Made by a program: the position numbers and the translations under genes
From: Allorhizobium paknamense
GTDB lineage: Bacteria; Pseudomonadota; Alphaproteobacteria; Rhizobiales; Rhizobiaceae
Direction of reading: 5' to 3'
Assembly: GCF_030815125.1 (NCBI RefSeq)
Contig: NZ_JAUSWH010000001.1
Coordinates: forward strand, 673,855 to 737,854
DNA length: 64,000 nucleotides
The notes under the pieces: generated by a model
The model's input: the letters and a program-made list of their open reading frames with translations, nothing else
The model's database searches: none
What the model was told of the DNA's origin: nothing
Shown: positions 16,854 to 27,532 of the stretch, piece after piece
Numbering within the stretch: the first letter of the stretch is position 1
Layout: each line of letters begins with the position of its first letter

Positions 16854-18448
16854 GGGGCAGCCCCCTTTGGAAAGACCGAGGCGATATAAGCGCGCGGATC
16901 GATCAGCGTGGCGGCGGCATCCTGCGTCAGCGCAATCAGCCGCTCGGGAAACAGGCCGAACCAGAAGACGAAGGCGGCCAGCAGCGCGATGGGCAGAACC
17001 GCATGCCGCGACGGGCGTGCCGTGGCAATAACCGGCGAGGTTGGCGGCACCGCCTCCCCCTCTTCCGGCGCGCCGCGCCAATAGGCCAGCAGAAAGACGC
17101 GGGCGAGCGCCAGCGTGATGAGGAAGCCGGAAACGAGCAAGGCCGCCACCAGCCACCATGCGCCGATATCGATGGCCGCCTTGACCAGCATGGCCTTGGG
17201 CCAGAAGCCGGAAAAGGGCGGCAGGCCGCTGGCGGCAAAGAAGAGCGAGAGCGACAGCAGCGAAAAGCCGGGCGCCAGGCGGAAAATGCCGGACAGGCCC
17301 TGCAAGGCAAAGCCGCCGCCAAGCCGCCCCGCCTGACCGATGACCAGATAAAGGGCGGCCATCAGCACGATGGAATGCAGCGCATAAAACAGAGCGGCGC
17401 TGAGGCCCTGTACCGCGCCGATGGCAATGCCCGACAGGATATAGCCGATGCCGGAAATCACCACGAAACCCAGCAGCCTGCGCGTATCGGATTGCGCCAG
17501 CGCCCCGAGCGCCCCCAGCACCATGGTGGCCGCCGCAACCACGCCCAGCGTCAGGCTCAATCCCTCGCGCTGGATCGGCATCAGCATGACGACGACACGG
17601 ATAAGGCTATAGACCCCGACTTTGGTCAGCAGGGCCGCAAACAGCGCCGAGACGACGATTTTCGGGGTGTGGTAGGAGGCGGGCAGCCAGAAATTCACCG
17701 GAAAGGCCGCCGCCTTCATGCAGAAGGCCAGCGCAAACAGGGTGGCGAGCGTCATCATCGGCAGGGCAGCATCGGCAGACGCCGCCTTTTGCGCCAGATC
17801 CGCCATGTTGAGCGTGCCGAACAGGCCGTAGAGAAAGCCGACGGTGATGAGAAACAGCGTGGTGGCGATGAGGTTCAGCACCGCATATTTCAGCGCCCCG
17901 TCGATCTGCTCGCGCTCCGAGCCGAGAATGAGCATGCCGAAGGAGGAGATCAGCAGCACCTCGAACCAGACATAGAGATTGAAGACATCGCCGGTGAGGA
18001 AGGCGCCGGAGGCCCCGCCCATCATCACCAGCAGGAAGGGATAGAAGCCGTAGCGCCGCCCGGAGGTGGAAATATCCTCCAGCCCGTAAATGCCGCAGGC
18101 AAGGCCGACCACGGCGGCGGCCAGCGCAAAGGATACGCCGGTGAGATCGGCGGTAAAGGCAATGCCGAAAGGCGGTTTCCAACTGCCCATCATCACCGTC
18201 AGCGGCCCCTGGCCCGCGACATGCACAAGCAGGGCCAGATCGATGAGCACGATCAGCGCCAGCGCCGGCAACGCCACCAGCGGGTGGCGCTCCGTCTTCA
18301 GCCGCATCATCATCAAAAGCGCGCCCGCTCCGAGACCGATAGCCACGGGCAGGATGGGCAGCCAGGCGTCGAGGCCTGCGGTGCCTTCGACATGGGCGAA
18401 GCGGAGCGCCTCGATAAGGGCGGTGTCGGCGGGGGTGGAAGCGGCCAT
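16850..18448 (-). CDS. mrpD: Mrp/Pha antiporter subunit D
   Basis: A 532-residue polytopic protein of the NuoL/M/N family with about 14 helices. The conserved core FNLYVWFEVLLISSFGMLIL and the KAAAFPVNFWLPASYHTPK segment contain the lysine and glutamate residues expected of the ion-translocating subunits. The ATG at 18448 has GAGGACG 4 bp upstream; an earlier start at 18502 would overlap mrpC. With MrpA it forms the proton and cation pathways of the antiporter. Confidence 0.94.
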   Translation of the reverse strand: MAASTPADTALIEALRFAHVEGTAGLDAWLPILPVAIGLGAGALLMMMRLKTERHPLVALPALALIVLIDLALLVHVAGQGPLTVMMGSWKPPFGIAFTADLTGVSFALAAAVVGLACGIYGLEDISTSGRRYGFYPFLLVMMGGASGAFLTGDVFNLYVWFEVLLISSFGMLILGSEREQIDGALKYAVLNLIATTLFLITVGFLYGLFGTLNMADLAQKAASADAALPMMTLATLFALAFCMKAAAFPVNFWLPASYHTPKIVVSALFAALLTKVGVYSLIRVVVMLMPIQREGLSLTLGVVAAATMVLGALGALAQSDTRRLLGFVVISGIGYILSGIAIGAVQGLSAALFYALHSIVLMAALYLVIGQAGRLGGGFALQGLSGIFRLAPGFSLLSLSLFFAASGLPPFSGFWPKAMLVKAAIDIGAWWLVAALLVSGFLITLALARVFLLAYWRGAPEEGEAVPPTSPVIATARPSRHAVLPIALLAAFVFWFGLFPERLIALTQDAAATLIDPRAYIASVFPKGAAP

Positions 18449-18458
18449 GCGGTCGTCC

Positions 18459-18836
18459 TCAATAGCCGAGCGGCGGATGCGGCGGATCTTCAGGCTCCGC
18501 AAGCCGCATGCCGTCGGTGTCGTCGGTCTCCAGATCCTGATAGGCGCGATAGGTCAGCACCAGCAGGAAGGCGAAGAAGGAGAAGGAAATCACGATTGCG
18601 GTGAGGATCAGCGCCTGCGGCAGCGGATTGGCGGCCCCGGCGGCCAGCGCCTTTTCTCCCTCCATGATGATCGGCGGGGCCTCCCGCGTCAGCCGCCCGG
18701 CGGTGAACAGGCCGAGATTGACCGCATTGCCGAGAATGACCATGCCGAGCAGGATGCGGATCACATGCCGCGACATGACAAGATAAAAGGCGGTGGCGGC
18801 GAAAAGGCCGGTAAGCCCGGCAAAAATCGGTTCCAT
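18459..18836 (-). CDS. mrpC: Mrp/Pha antiporter subunit C
   Basis: A 125-residue NuoK-like protein with three helices, including HVIRILLGMVILGNAVNLGL with the conserved GN-VNL element, and PLPQALILTAIVISF. A hydrophilic acidic tail of about 25 residues follows. The ATG overlaps the mrpB stop by one base (TGATG). Confidence 0.93.
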   Translation of the reverse strand: MEPIFAGLTGLFAATAFYLVMSRHVIRILLGMVILGNAVNLGLFTAGRLTREAPPIIMEGEKALAAGAANPLPQALILTAIVISFSFFAFLLVLTYRAYQDLETDDTDGMRLAEPEDPPHPPLGY

Positions 18837-19255
18837 CAATCGCTCTCCCTTTCGCCCAGCGCCAGCGCAATCGAGGTGATGGCGCCCACCACCACGAGAT
18901 AGACGCCCACATCGAAGCTCATGACGGTGGCGATCGGCACTTCCACGCCGAAAATCACCGGATAGGCCCAGAGCCCGGTCATGAAGGGCACGCCGAGCGG
19001 CGCGGAAACGAGGCCGGACAAAACCGAAAGCAGAAGCCCGCTTCCGGCAATCGACAGCGGATGCACCCTGAGCGCCCGCCGCACCGCCTGCACACCGAAG
19101 GCCATGCCGTAAATGGCAAAGGCGGAGGCCGCGATCAGCCCGCCGATAAAGCCGCCGCCCGGCTCGTTATGGCCGCGCAGCAGCACGAAGAGCGAGAAGA
19201 ACAGCATGAGCGCCGTGATGAAGGGCGCAAGTGTGCGAAAGATCAGCGTGTTCAT
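18836..19255 (-). CDS. mrpB: Mrp/Pha antiporter subunit B
   Basis: A 139-residue membrane protein of the MnhB type with four predicted helices. The signature [20 protein letters not shown] is intact, as is [21 protein letters not shown]. The start overlaps the mrpA stop by 4 bp (ATGA). In some rhizobial pha loci this part is fused to subunit A; here it is separate. Confidence 0.93.
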   Translation of the reverse strand: MNTLIFRTLAPFITALMLFFSLFVLLRGHNEPGGGFIGGLIAASAFAIYGMAFGVQAVRRALRVHPLSIAGSGLLLSVLSGLVSAPLGVPFMTGLWAYPVIFGVEVPIATVMSFDVGVYLVVVGAITSIALALGERESD

Positions 19256-21621
19256 GCCCGGCCCTCCTCGCTTCTGGCCCCGGACGGCTTGCCGGTGGGC
19301 GCTTTTGGCGCACGAATGCGGATGAGCGCCAGAATGGCGAGCGCCGTGATCATCACCACGGCAATCTCGCCCATGGTATCGACACCGCGGAAATCGACGA
19401 TGATGACATTCACCACATTGCTGCCATGGGCCAGCAGCTTGGAATAGGTCCCGAAAAACTCCGTGAGCCTGGTATCGAACGGCGCCTGCGTCACCTTCAG
19501 CAGCATCAGCGTCAGACCGAGGCCGCAGGCAATGGCAATGCTGCCATCCAGCAGCACCTGCGGCCAGGGCCGGTGATCGGCTGGGTGCAATTGCAGCCGC
19601 GTCATCACCAGCGCCAGGATCACCACCGACAGCGTTTCGATCATGAACTGGGTGAAGGAGAGATCCGGTGCGCCAAACAGCAGGAAGATCACCGAAATGG
19701 CGAAGCCCTGGATGCCGAGCGAACTGATGGCGGTGAGCCGGTTATCGGCGCGCAACACCGCGTAGAGCCCGGCCACCGCAATCAGCAGGAAGGCGGCCTC
19801 ATGCAAGAGCAGTGACTGGTTCAGCACCGGAAAGGCGGGCAGTTCATCATAGATCGTGAGCGGCACGAGAAGGGCTGCCGCCAACAGGATCAGCGTGATG
19901 GTGACATAGACATCGAGCCGCCCGATCTGCACGATGCGCGTGACCCGGAAGGCAAAGCGCACCAGCCCTTCCAAAAGCACATCGAAGCCACGATCCGGAC
20001 CGGGGCCGAGACCGCCGATCAGCCGCTCCAGCCCGGCGCGCAGCCGGTCGAGCTGCCAGAACAGCACAAGGCCGAGCGCAATGGTGGCGAGCGACAGCAT
20101 GAGCGGCAGGCCGAGATGCGGCACCAGCCCGACCTTGACCTGCACCGGCTGGTCTATAATGGCGCTGGCCATGGGGCTGGAGAAGACGGCGTGGAACTGC
20201 GGGGCCAGAAGAGCGGAGACAAGGCCGGTCAGCGCCAGCAGCAGCGGTCCGAGCCATAGCCCGAAACCGCCCTCATGGGCATGGTCCGCCTCCGGCGTCG
20301 GCTTGCCGAAAAATGGCTTCAGACCGACGGCAAAGCCGATGACCAGCATCAGTGCATTGCCGATGACCGCGACAGCGGTGAAGGCCAGCGCCCGGGCATT
20401 GCCGCCTGTCAGCGCCTCATAGATTTCCTCCTTGGCAAGGAAACCGAAGAACGGCGGCAGGCCCGCCATGGAAAGCCCGGCCAGCGCGGCTGCCGTGAAG
20501 GTGATGGGCATGGCGCGGCCAAGGCCGGACAGGCGGGTGATATCGCGGGTGCCGGTGGCATGATCGATGCCGCCTGCCACCATGAATAGGGCGCCCTTGA
20601 ACAGGCTGTGGGCGATAAGGTAGGTGACCGCCGCAGGCACCGCATGGGCCGAGCCGAAGCCGGTGAGCATGACCAGAAGCCCAAGCGAGGCGACGGTGGT
20701 ATAGGCGAGCATCTGCTTGAGATCGCTCTGGCGCGCCGCCATGACCGCGCCGACGATGAGCGTGACGCCGCCGAAGAAGGGCAGCAGGATTTCCCAGGCG
20801 GGCGTGCCGCCCAGCACCGGATTGAGCCGCATCAGCAGATAGACCCCGGCCTTCACCATGGTGGCCGAGTGCAGATAGGCCGAGACCGGCGTGGGTGCTT
20901 CCATGGCATTGGGCAGCCAGACATGGAAGGGAAACTGCGCCGATTTGGTAAAGGCCCCGCCCAGCACCAGAAACAGCGCCGGAAGATAAAAGCTGTGCGC
21001 CGCCAGGCTTTCACCGCTATGCACCAGCAGCGACAGCTGGGTAACGCCGCTCATGTTCCACAGGAAGATCAGGCCCGCCAGCAGCATCAGGCCGCCGCCG
21101 CCGGTGATGACCAGCGCCTGTAGCGCGGCGCGGCGGGCGGCGCGGCGCTCATGATCGAAGCCGATCAGCAGGAAGGAGGCGATGGAGGTCAGTTCCCAAT
21201 AGATGAACAGCATCAGGAAGCTGTCGGACACCACCAGACCCAGCATGGCGCCCATGAACAGCAGCAGGAAGGCCATGAAGCGGCCCAGCCCGGCATGACC
21301 CTTCATATAGGCCCCGGCATAAAGCACGATCAGCGTGCCGATGCCGGTGACCAGCAGCGCGAAGGTGAGCGACAACCCGTCGAGAAACCAGGAAAAACTG
21401 ACATTATAGCTCGGCACCCAGGCATAGCCGCCGGTCACCGCCTCGCCCGCCGCCACCTGCGGCAGGAGGCTCAGAAAGTGCAGGAAGCTGAGCCCCGGCA
21501 GGAGCGCCAGCAGGAAAGCCGCCTTGTGCTGCAGGCGCTTGCAGGCGAAAGGGGCGAGCACCGCGCCTGCGAAAGGCAGGAAAAGAGCCAGGAGCGTCGT
21601 AAAGGCGACATTAGCGATCAT
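19252..21621 (-). CDS. mrpA: Mrp/Pha antiporter subunit A
   Basis: The largest subunit, about 789 residues with roughly 20 helices. A NuoL-like N-terminal core contains [20 protein letters not shown] and [20 protein letters not shown], and the C-terminal extension contains the DUF4040-like segment [21 protein letters not shown]. It is the first gene of a seven-gene operon, ABCDEFG in order. The ATG at 21621 has AGGGAACGAG just upstream; a GTG at 21645 would add eight residues. The upstream region carries a unit B repeat. Confidence 0.94.
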   Translation of the reverse strand: MIANVAFTTLLALFLPFAGAVLAPFACKRLQHKAAFLLALLPGLSFLHFLSLLPQVAAGEAVTGGYAWVPSYNVSFSWFLDGLSLTFALLVTGIGTLIVLYAGAYMKGHAGLGRFMAFLLLFMGAMLGLVVSDSFLMLFIYWELTSIASFLLIGFDHERRAARRAALQALVITGGGGLMLLAGLIFLWNMSGVTQLSLLVHSGESLAAHSFYLPALFLVLGGAFTKSAQFPFHVWLPNAMEAPTPVSAYLHSATMVKAGVYLLMRLNPVLGGTPAWEILLPFFGGVTLIVGAVMAARQSDLKQMLAYTTVASLGLLVMLTGFGSAHAVPAAVTYLIAHSLFKGALFMVAGGIDHATGTRDITRLSGLGRAMPITFTAAALAGLSMAGLPPFFGFLAKEEIYEALTGGNARALAFTAVAVIGNALMLVIGFAVGLKPFFGKPTPEADHAHEGGFGLWLGPLLLALTGLVSALLAPQFHAVFSSPMASAIIDQPVQVKVGLVPHLGLPLMLSLATIALGLVLFWQLDRLRAGLERLIGGLGPGPDRGFDVLLEGLVRFAFRVTRIVQIGRLDVYVTITLILLAAALLVPLTIYDELPAFPVLNQSLLLHEAAFLLIAVAGLYAVLRADNRLTAISSLGIQGFAISVIFLLFGAPDLSFTQFMIETLSVVILALVMTRLQLHPADHRPWPQVLLDGSIAIACGLGLTLMLLKVTQAPFDTRLTEFFGTYSKLLAHGSNVVNVIIVDFRGVDTMGEIAVVMITALAILALIRIRAPKAPTGKPSGARSEEGRA

Positions 21622-21735
21622 CTCGTTCCCTGCCGTCTGAATCACAATTATGAAATGGAGCCGTGGCCCGGCTTTGCCCCATGACCCGATCCGGCACAGC
21701 CTATGGCTGCTCCGGTGATTTCATTCGATGCTGTG

Positions 21736-21842
21736 TTAAAGCATGTCGCGCAAAAGTGTGCATCGGTTTTGCGATAACGACATGCGTTAAAACAAGAACC
21801 TAAAGCACGTTGCATGAGGCTAATAAGCCACAACGTGCTTTA
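21736..21842 (+). repeat. palindromic repeat unit B
   Basis: A 107-bp unit composed of two hairpins: gcatgtcgcgcaaaa-through to-cgataacgacatgc, and aaagcacgttgc with gcaacgtgcttt. It lies in the 359-bp divergent gap between mrpA and msrB, which otherwise shows no gene. Confidence 0.85.
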
Positions 21843-21980
21843 GGGGAAAGCCTTTGGCGGCTCAAGTTTTTTCGGCACACAACATATTGAAGGAATAAAA
21901 CCATTTCTGCATCGTCCATAGTGCGCTTGAGATTGGGCCGGGACGGCTTATCTAAGACGAAGGCAAAAAAGGGATAGTCC

Positions 21981-22394
21981 ATGAGCGACAGCAAGACTGA
22001 GACGGCGGCTCTTAGCGATGCCGAATGGCGCGAGCGGCTGACACCGGAGCAATACCGGATTTTGCGCGAGCACGGCACCGAGCGCGCCTTTACCGGGCCG
22101 TATTGGGACAATTTCGAGCGCGGGCTTTATCGCTGCGCCGGATGCAACGAGCCGCTGTTTTATTCGGACACGAAATTCGATGCCGGCTGCGGCTGGCCAA
22201 GCTATTTCGAACCGGTATCGCCGGGGGCGGTCACGGAACATCGCGATGTCTCCTTCGGCATGGTGCGCACGGAAATCCGCTGCGCCCATTGCGGCGGCCA
22301 TCTGGGCCATGTGTTTCCCGACGGGCCGCGCCCCACGGGCCTGCGCTATTGCATCAACGGTCACTCGATGGTGTTCGAGCCGGAAGGCCGATAA
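21981..22394 (+). CDS. msrB: peptide methionine (R)-S-oxide reductase
   Basis: MsrB reduces the R epimer of methionine sulfoxide in oxidised proteins, using thioredoxin. The 137-residue protein carries two CxxC zinc pairs (CAGC and CAHC), the [13 protein letters not shown] signature, [10 protein letters not shown] and the catalytic cysteine in RYCING (Cys124). It has no signal peptide, so it acts in the cytoplasm. Length and motifs are complete. Confidence 0.96.
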   Translation: MSDSKTETAALSDAEWRERLTPEQYRILREHGTERAFTGPYWDNFERGLYRCAGCNEPLFYSDTKFDAGCGWPSYFEPVSPGAVTEHRDVSFGMVRTEIRCAHCGGHLGHVFPDGPRPTGLRYCINGHSMVFEPEGR

Positions 22395-22397
22395 GCC

Positions 22398-22421
22398 AGG
22401 GTGTGTGGACATTCGCCCTAA
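22398..22421 (+). repeat. short repeat fragment related to 7192-7214
   Basis: The 24-bp stretch agggtgtgtggacattcgcc-ctaa shares its core (ggacattcgccctaa) with the fragment at the end of the ROK gene, and its first bases with the 147-bp element. It is probably a remnant of a terminal-inverted-repeat element. Confidence 0.4.
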
Positions 22422-22424
22422 TGC

Positions 22425-22461
22425 GGAACGCGTTTCGAAGCACTTTGCTGAAACGCGTTCC
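22425..22461. terminator. hairpin between msrB and the citrate transporter gene
   Basis: Arms ggaacgcgtttc and gaaacgcgttcc pair perfectly around a 13-nt loop, in the short gap between two convergent genes. A bidirectional terminator is the likely role, although no long U-run follows. Confidence 0.55.
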
Positions 22462-22474
22462 GGGCAAGCCCTGG

Positions 22475-23785
22475 TCACAGACCGGACGGGACCGCCCCGG
22501 TCAGGATGGCACTGACCAGCATCACGCACACCAGCAGGCCCGCCCATTTCAGGCTGAAGCGCTGATGGGCGCCGAACTCGACCTTGGAAAGACCTGTCAG
22601 CACATAGGCGGCGGGCACCAGCGGGCTCAGCATATGCACAGGCTGGCCGATCAGCGAGGCGCGGGCAATCACCTCCGGCGGAATGCCATAGGCTTCGGCG
22701 GCATGGGCAATGACCGGCACCACGCCGAAATAGAAGGCGTCATTCGACAGGAAGAAGGTGAAGGGCGCGCTGATGGCGGCGGTGATGACGGGGATATAGC
22801 TGCCCGCCGAGGCCGGGATGAGGCTGACGACGCTTTCCGCCAGCGCCTTGGTCATGCCGGTGCCGGAGAGGATGCCGGTGAAGACCCCTGCCCCGAACAC
22901 CACCGACACCACCATCAGCACGCTGCCCGCATGGGCCTCGATGCGGGCGCGCTGGTCGGCGATCAGCGGGAAGTTCACCGTCATGGCGATGGCGAAACCG
23001 ATCATGAAAACCAGGCCGAGCGGCAGGACATCCATGATGAGCAGCGCGATGATGGCGATGGTCAGCAAGCCGTTGAAGGCCTGCAAAAAGGCGGAGCGCG
23101 GCACCACGGCGCGCATGGCGGCATCGGCGGCGGCGCGGGCTTCCTCGCCGCCATCATCGGCAAGCTTGATGATGCCGAGGCGGCGGCGCTCCTGCAGGCC
23201 GAAATAGACGGCGATCAGCACCGCTGCGAAGCAGGTGATGGCGATGGCCGGCAGAAGCGGCACGAAGACCTGGCTGACATCCACCTTCAGCGACGCCATG
23301 ACGCGGGCCGTTGGTCCGCCCCAGGGCGCAATATTGATGACGGCATTGGGCAGCACGGTCACGGCGGGCAGGATGAAAGGATTGATGCCCAGCCGCCGAT
23401 GCAGCGGCATCATGGCGCTGACCACCAGCAGATAGGTGGTGGAGCCATCGCCATCCAGCGAAATCACCATGGACAAAAGCGTGGTGCCGACGATGACGCG
23501 CAGCGGATCGCCATGGCAGAGCCGCACGACCAGACGCACCAGCGGATCGAACAGGCCGACATCGATCATCAGCCCGAAATAGAGAATGGCAAACAGCAGC
23601 AGTACCGCCGTGGGGGCGATGCTCTTGATGCCGCTCATCGCCATCTCGGGAATTTGCGGGCCGAAACCGGCAAGGGCTGCGAAAACCACCGGCACGGTGA
23701 TGAGGGCAATGAGCGCCGAAAGCCGGTTGCTCATGATCAGCGCCATGAACACGGCGATCAACGAATAGGCCAGAAATGTCAGCAA
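22475..23785 (-). CDS. CitMHS family citrate/proton symporter
   Basis: A 436-residue inner-membrane transporter with about 12 helices. Features such as MLTFLAYSLIAVFMALIMSNRLSAL, LLSMVISLDGDGSTTYLLVV and NIAPWGGPTARVMASLKVD are typical of the CitMHS (CitM/CitH) family, which imports citrate with protons, often as a divalent metal-citrate complex. It stands alone, with no tricarboxylate sensor genes beside it. Metal preference cannot be told from sequence. Confidence 0.9.
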   Translation of the reverse strand: MLTFLAYSLIAVFMALIMSNRLSALIALITVPVVFAALAGFGPQIPEMAMSGIKSIAPTAVLLLFAILYFGLMIDVGLFDPLVRLVVRLCHGDPLRVIVGTTLLSMVISLDGDGSTTYLLVVSAMMPLHRRLGINPFILPAVTVLPNAVINIAPWGGPTARVMASLKVDVSQVFVPLLPAIAITCFAAVLIAVYFGLQERRRLGIIKLADDGGEEARAAADAAMRAVVPRSAFLQAFNGLLTIAIIALLIMDVLPLGLVFMIGFAIAMTVNFPLIADQRARIEAHAGSVLMVVSVVFGAGVFTGILSGTGMTKALAESVVSLIPASAGSYIPVITAAISAPFTFFLSNDAFYFGVVPVIAHAAEAYGIPPEVIARASLIGQPVHMLSPLVPAAYVLTGLSKVEFGAHQRFSLKWAGLLVCVMLVSAILTGAVPSGL

Positions 23786-23828
23786 AAATCCTCCTCCGAC
23801 AGCCGGAGGGCGGCTGCCGCATGCTTAC

Positions 23829-23934
23829 AGAGCGCTTTTCGATTTGATTGAATCAAATCGAAAAGCGCTCTAACTCTTTGTTTTTACGCATTTCCGGACG
23901 GAAAACCGGATTCCACTTTTCCTGGAAATGCTTT
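23829..23934 (+). repeat. mosaic of repeat units D and A
   Basis: A perfect unit D palindrome (agagcgcttttcgatttg paired with its complement, 23829-23871) is joined directly to an inverted unit A (23872-23934). They lie upstream of the citrate transporter gene, in a 324-bp gap that has no gene. Confidence 0.85.
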
Positions 23935-24109
23935 AACCGGAAAGGTAAAAATCGGCGGGCCGCAGATGCCCATCCCACACTGCGGCACAGCCCTAAGCGC
24001 TGGACAGGAACGCTCGACCCGATGCTCTCCCTTTGGGGCGGCACCCTATACCGGGGATACTGTCACGCCGCTGTCATGCCTGTAAAAATCCGGGATTTTT
24101 CAGAGGGTT

Positions 24110-24682
24110 TTACATCTTGCCGATTGGAAAATGACGGCCAAAGTCCCGCCGCAGACGCTCCAGCACGTCGAGCAGCAATTCCCTTAAGGGACGCGCCGAA
24201 TCGAGGCGCAGGACCGGGGTTTGGCGCCGCGAAAGCCAGGCCTCGTGCGAGGCGCGGCTGCGATGTTCCAGCCCTGCCCGGTCATAGGCCTCCGCCCAGG
24301 CCAGGAAAGCCTGGCTCGCCTCGAACATGTCGCCACCGGGCTGGATGCGCGGGCCAAAGCGCTCCGCCTCGCGGCGGCGGATGCGGGCCATGCGGATAGC
24401 GGGATCGAGCCACAGGAACACGATGAGATCGTAAAACGGCTCGACCGGCTCGGCCCAGTTGAGCGCCGAGCCTGAAAACACCCAATCCCCCTCGACAGGC
24501 AGCCTCTCCGCCAACCGCTCCCGGCGCTCGGCCAGCGGGCGCGGCGTGCGATAGGGTGGATCGGTGGGCAGCCAGAAAATTTCGTCGCTATCGATATGCG
24601 CGATGCCAAGCTGTCGCGCCAGATGATGGCCCAGCGTGCTGGTGCCCGACCCGGAAGCGCCCATGACATGAATGCGCGGCAT
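24110..24682 (-). CDS. P-loop nucleotide kinase-like protein
   Basis: A 190-residue protein with an N-terminal Walker A motif, GASGSGTST (residues 8-16), a DSDEIFWLPTDPPY segment and a WVFSGSA core, followed by the lid-like region ARIRRREAERFGPRI. This pattern is seen in adenylate-kinase-like or FlaR-type P-loop kinases annotated as AAA family ATPase. The substrate is unknown. Note the Thr in GSGTST in place of the usual Lys, so it is not certain that the protein phosphorylates a small molecule; it could bind nucleotide only weakly. Confidence 0.75.
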   Translation of the reverse strand: MPRIHVMGASGSGTSTLGHHLARQLGIAHIDSDEIFWLPTDPPYRTPRPLAERRERLAERLPVEGDWVFSGSALNWAEPVEPFYDLIVFLWLDPAIRMARIRRREAERFGPRIQPGGDMFEASQAFLAWAEAYDRAGLEHRSRASHEAWLSRRQTPVLRLDSARPLRELLLDVLERLRRDFGRHFPIGKM

Positions 24683-24773
24683 TGCTGCTCCATTTGCAGA
24701 TCAGCCGCGATTTTGCACAACTACCGGCGTTTTTCTACCCGTTTCCATGGGTTTTGAGTACTTCCACGGCCTT

Positions 24774-25124
24774 TCAAACGCGATTGTCATCCGGATCGAG
24801 AAAATGCAGCAGGGCAGCGACATCGCCCTCCTCTTCCGGCGGCGTTTCCGCAAGGTCGGGAGCGGCGGGCGCGGCCTGATCCTCGGCCTCCTGCAAATGC
24901 CCGGCTTCCAACTCCCAGATGGCGGAGGCGAGCAGGCGGGCAGGTTCGGCGCCTTCTGCCTCCTGCGGTTCGGGCGTCTCCATGTCCTGGCTATTGTCTG
25001 GGCGCGGACGGTTGCGGCGGAAGGCAAAACGCCCTTCCCGCTCGCCGGGTTTCAACGCTGGGGCCGTCTCGGCCGGTCTTACGGAAGCAAGGATACGCGT
25101 ACTCGCAGTCTCGGAAATGAGCAT
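24774..25124 (-). CDS. hypothetical protein, acidic and Pro/Glu-rich
   Basis: A 116-residue protein that I do not recognise. The N-terminal third is basic (REGRFAFRRNRPRP). The rest is Glu-, Ala- and Pro-rich and ends in a helical LLHFLDPDDNRV. It has no signal peptide or membrane segment and is probably largely disordered. The ATG at 25124 has a strong GGAGG 6 bp upstream, which argues for a real gene; an earlier ATG at 25187 lacks this. Confidence 0.6.
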   Translation of the reverse strand: MLISETASTRILASVRPAETAPALKPGEREGRFAFRRNRPRPDNSQDMETPEPQEAEGAEPARLLASAIWELEAGHLQEAEDQAAPAAPDLAETPPEEEGDVAALLHFLDPDDNRV

Positions 25125-25506
25125 GACGCACCTCCGTTTGCGAAAGCCGCCTTCGGCGCCTGATGATCGGGCATGGGCGGCGGACACGCATGTTTTACAC
25201 GCGCTGGCTTTCCCCAGGCTTTATGATCGCAGACGCTTTCCTCGGCGCGGCATGATCAACGAAGCGTAAAAGCCTTTGAAACTCCCGCTCCAAATCCAGG
25301 AAAAATTCGAAAATCTGCGCGAAATATGAGCAAACGCCCGAGATGTAGTCAGTTTTGAATATTATAATTAATGTATTTTAAGGAGATTGCTGCAAACACT
25401 ACCCCCTGAATTGAGGGGGCATTCCCCTCGGTTCATCGGGACCGATGGGAGTTGGGTATCCGGTCGTTTTTGAAAACACAGAACTGTTCACACCCAAGGA
25501 TTCGGA
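25125..25506. other. intergenic region upstream of chemoreceptor gene
   Basis: This 382-bp region between divergent genes has an AT-rich core (25355-25382), a hairpin ccccctgaattgaggggg at 25402-25419 and a second inverted repeat, tcggttcatcgggaccga, shortly after. It must hold promoters in both directions. I see no gene in it. Confidence 0.4.
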
Positions 25507-27318
25507 ATGACCATCAAGGTAAAGCTGCTGTCGGCGCTTGGCGCCCTCGGCCTGGCGATTATCGCCCTCGTGACATTTTCCTTCAACGCCGTGTGGACGC
25601 TCTCCGAGCGCACCCGCACCATTGTCGATGACCGGGTGGTGCCGCTCAGCCAGTTGAAGACCATAGGCGATCTTTATGCCGTCAACATTGTCGATACCGC
25701 CCACAAGGTGCGGGGCGGCAGCCTGAGCTTTGACGAAGGGGCGCGCAACATCGCCTCGGCGCTGTCGGAGATCGACCGGCAATGGAAAGCCTATACCTCG
25801 ACCTTCCTGACCCCGGAAGAACAGAAACTCGCCGATAATTTCGCCCGCGAACGCAAGACCGCCGATGGCGAGGTTGCCGAATTGCAGGCCATCATGGCCG
25901 CAAAGGACATGGGGCGGCTGGTGCCCTTTGCGGAGAAGCGGCTTTACCCTGCCATCGATCCGCTGGGCAATGATATTTCCGCTCTGATTGCACTGCAGCT
26001 CAGAGTTGCAAATTCGGAATATGAGGGCGCAAAGGCCGACAAGGACATGCTGGTGACGTTGATGGGCGTGATTGCGGTGGTGAGCCTTGGCATTCTTGCG
26101 GCCTCCGTCGTCACCGTTCTGTCCGGCGTGATCAAGCCGCTTCACCTGATGAGCGAGGCAATGCGGTCGCTGGCTGGCGGCAAGCTGGATGTGGCGATCT
26201 ATGGCGAAAACCGCCGCGATGAAATGGGCAGGATGGCCGCCTCAGTCGCCGTCTTCCGTGACAATGGCCGGGAACGTCTGCGGCTTACCGCCGAGGCCGA
26301 AGCCAACCGCGAAAGCCAGGAAGCGGCCCGCCGCGCCCGCGAGGCACAGGCCGAAAAAGAGGCCGGCGAAATCCGCCACGCGGTGGAAACGCTGGCCAGC
26401 GGCCTGGACAATCTGGCGCTGGGCAATCTCACCTGGCGGATCGAGGGCCGGTTTGCCCCGCATCTCGACAAGCTGCGCGAGGATTTCAACGGCGCGATGG
26501 ACAGGCTGGAACAGGTGCTGGTGGAAGTGAACCGCAATGCCGCCGCCATTGCCGCCGGGTCTTCGCAGATGCAGGCAGGCGCCGATGATCTGGCGCGCCG
26601 CAGCGAACGGCAGGCGGCCTCGCTGGAGGAAAGCGCCTCAGCCCTGCACGAGATTTCCACGGCGGTGGAAACCTCCACCGAAAATGCGCGGGAAGCCGGA
26701 GCCCTGGCCTCCGCCGCTCGCAACAGCGCCGAACGCTCGGCGCATGTGGTGGAACGCGCCATTGCTGCCGTAACCGACATCGAACGCTCTTCCGGACAAA
26801 TTTCCAACATCATCGGCGTTATCGACGAAATTGCCTTCCAGACCAATCTTCTGGCCTTGAATGCGGGTGTCGAGGCGGCGCGGGCCGGAGAAGCGGGCAA
26901 GGGCTTTGCCGTGGTGGCGCAGGAAGTGCGCGAACTTGCCCAGCGTTCCGCCAATGCCGCCAAGGAAATCAAGGCGCTGATCCAGACCTCCGGCCAGCAG
27001 GTGCGCAGCGGCGTGGAACTGGTGAGCGCGGCCGGTCAGGCACTGGAAGAGATTGCCCGGCAGGTGGTGGCCGTCAATGGCAAGGTGGAGGCTATCGTCA
27101 CCTCCTCGGCCGAACAGGCCAATGGACTGAAGGAAATCTCCGACGCCGTGAACATCATGGATCAGGACACCCAGCAGAACGCCGCCATGGTGGAAGAAAC
27201 CAATGCCGCCAGCCACAGCCTGGCGGTGGAAGCGGAAAAACTGTTTGCGCTGATTGCCCAGTTCCGGCTGAAAGAGAGCAGCACGGGCGCTGGCAATAGC
27301 TGGAAAAAGGCCGCCTGA
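25507..27318 (+). CDS. membrane methyl-accepting chemotaxis protein
   Basis: Classical transmembrane chemoreceptor of 603 residues. TM1 lies at about 7-29, a periplasmic four-helix-bundle ligand domain at about 30-180 and TM2 at about 182-206. A HAMP domain, a second HAMP-like segment (about 293-345) and the signalling coiled coil follow, with the tip [18 protein letters not shown] near residue 447. The C-terminal tail, ending GNSWKKAA, lacks the CheR/CheB pentapeptide (NWETF type). The tandem HAMP organisation is common in rhizobial receptors. The ligand is unknown. Confidence 0.93.
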   Translation: MTIKVKLLSALGALGLAIIALVTFSFNAVWTLSERTRTIVDDRVVPLSQLKTIGDLYAVNIVDTAHKVRGGSLSFDEGARNIASALSEIDRQWKAYTSTFLTPEEQKLADNFARERKTADGEVAELQAIMAAKDMGRLVPFAEKRLYPAIDPLGNDISALIALQLRVANSEYEGAKADKDMLVTLMGVIAVVSLGILAASVVTVLSGVIKPLHLMSEAMRSLAGGKLDVAIYGENRRDEMGRMAASVAVFRDNGRERLRLTAEAEANRESQEAARRAREAQAEKEAGEIRHAVETLASGLDNLALGNLTWRIEGRFAPHLDKLREDFNGAMDRLEQVLVEVNRNAAAIAAGSSQMQAGADDLARRSERQAASLEESASALHEISTAVETSTENAREAGALASAARNSAERSAHVVERAIAAVTDIERSSGQISNIIGVIDEIAFQTNLLALNAGVEAARAGEAGKGFAVVAQEVRELAQRSANAAKEIKALIQTSGQQVRSGVELVSAAGQALEEIARQVVAVNGKVEAIVTSSAEQANGLKEISDAVNIMDQDTQQNAAMVEETNAASHSLAVEAEKLFALIAQFRLKESSTGAGNSWKKAA

Positions 27319-27532
27319 TCGCGATCGGGGCGGTGTGAAGCCGCCCCGGCCTGCACCAAAACAGGCCTTGGTTGCGCCTGCATACACCCGCCTTCGCCGC
27401 AGAGGCGCCGATTTGTAAAGAAGGGTTAACTCCACTCGTTCATCCGGCGCTAAAGAATTCCGTATATTAGGTGAAGTTGAAGAGCGCCGGAGGGGCATTC
27501 CGGTTTGTGCAGGGTTCAACGGGGATACACGC

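Noticed and set aside
17003..18604. 533-codon plus-strand open frame over the antiporter genes
   Set aside because: It is antisense to mrpD and mrpC, which have clear membrane topology and ATGA-coupled starts.
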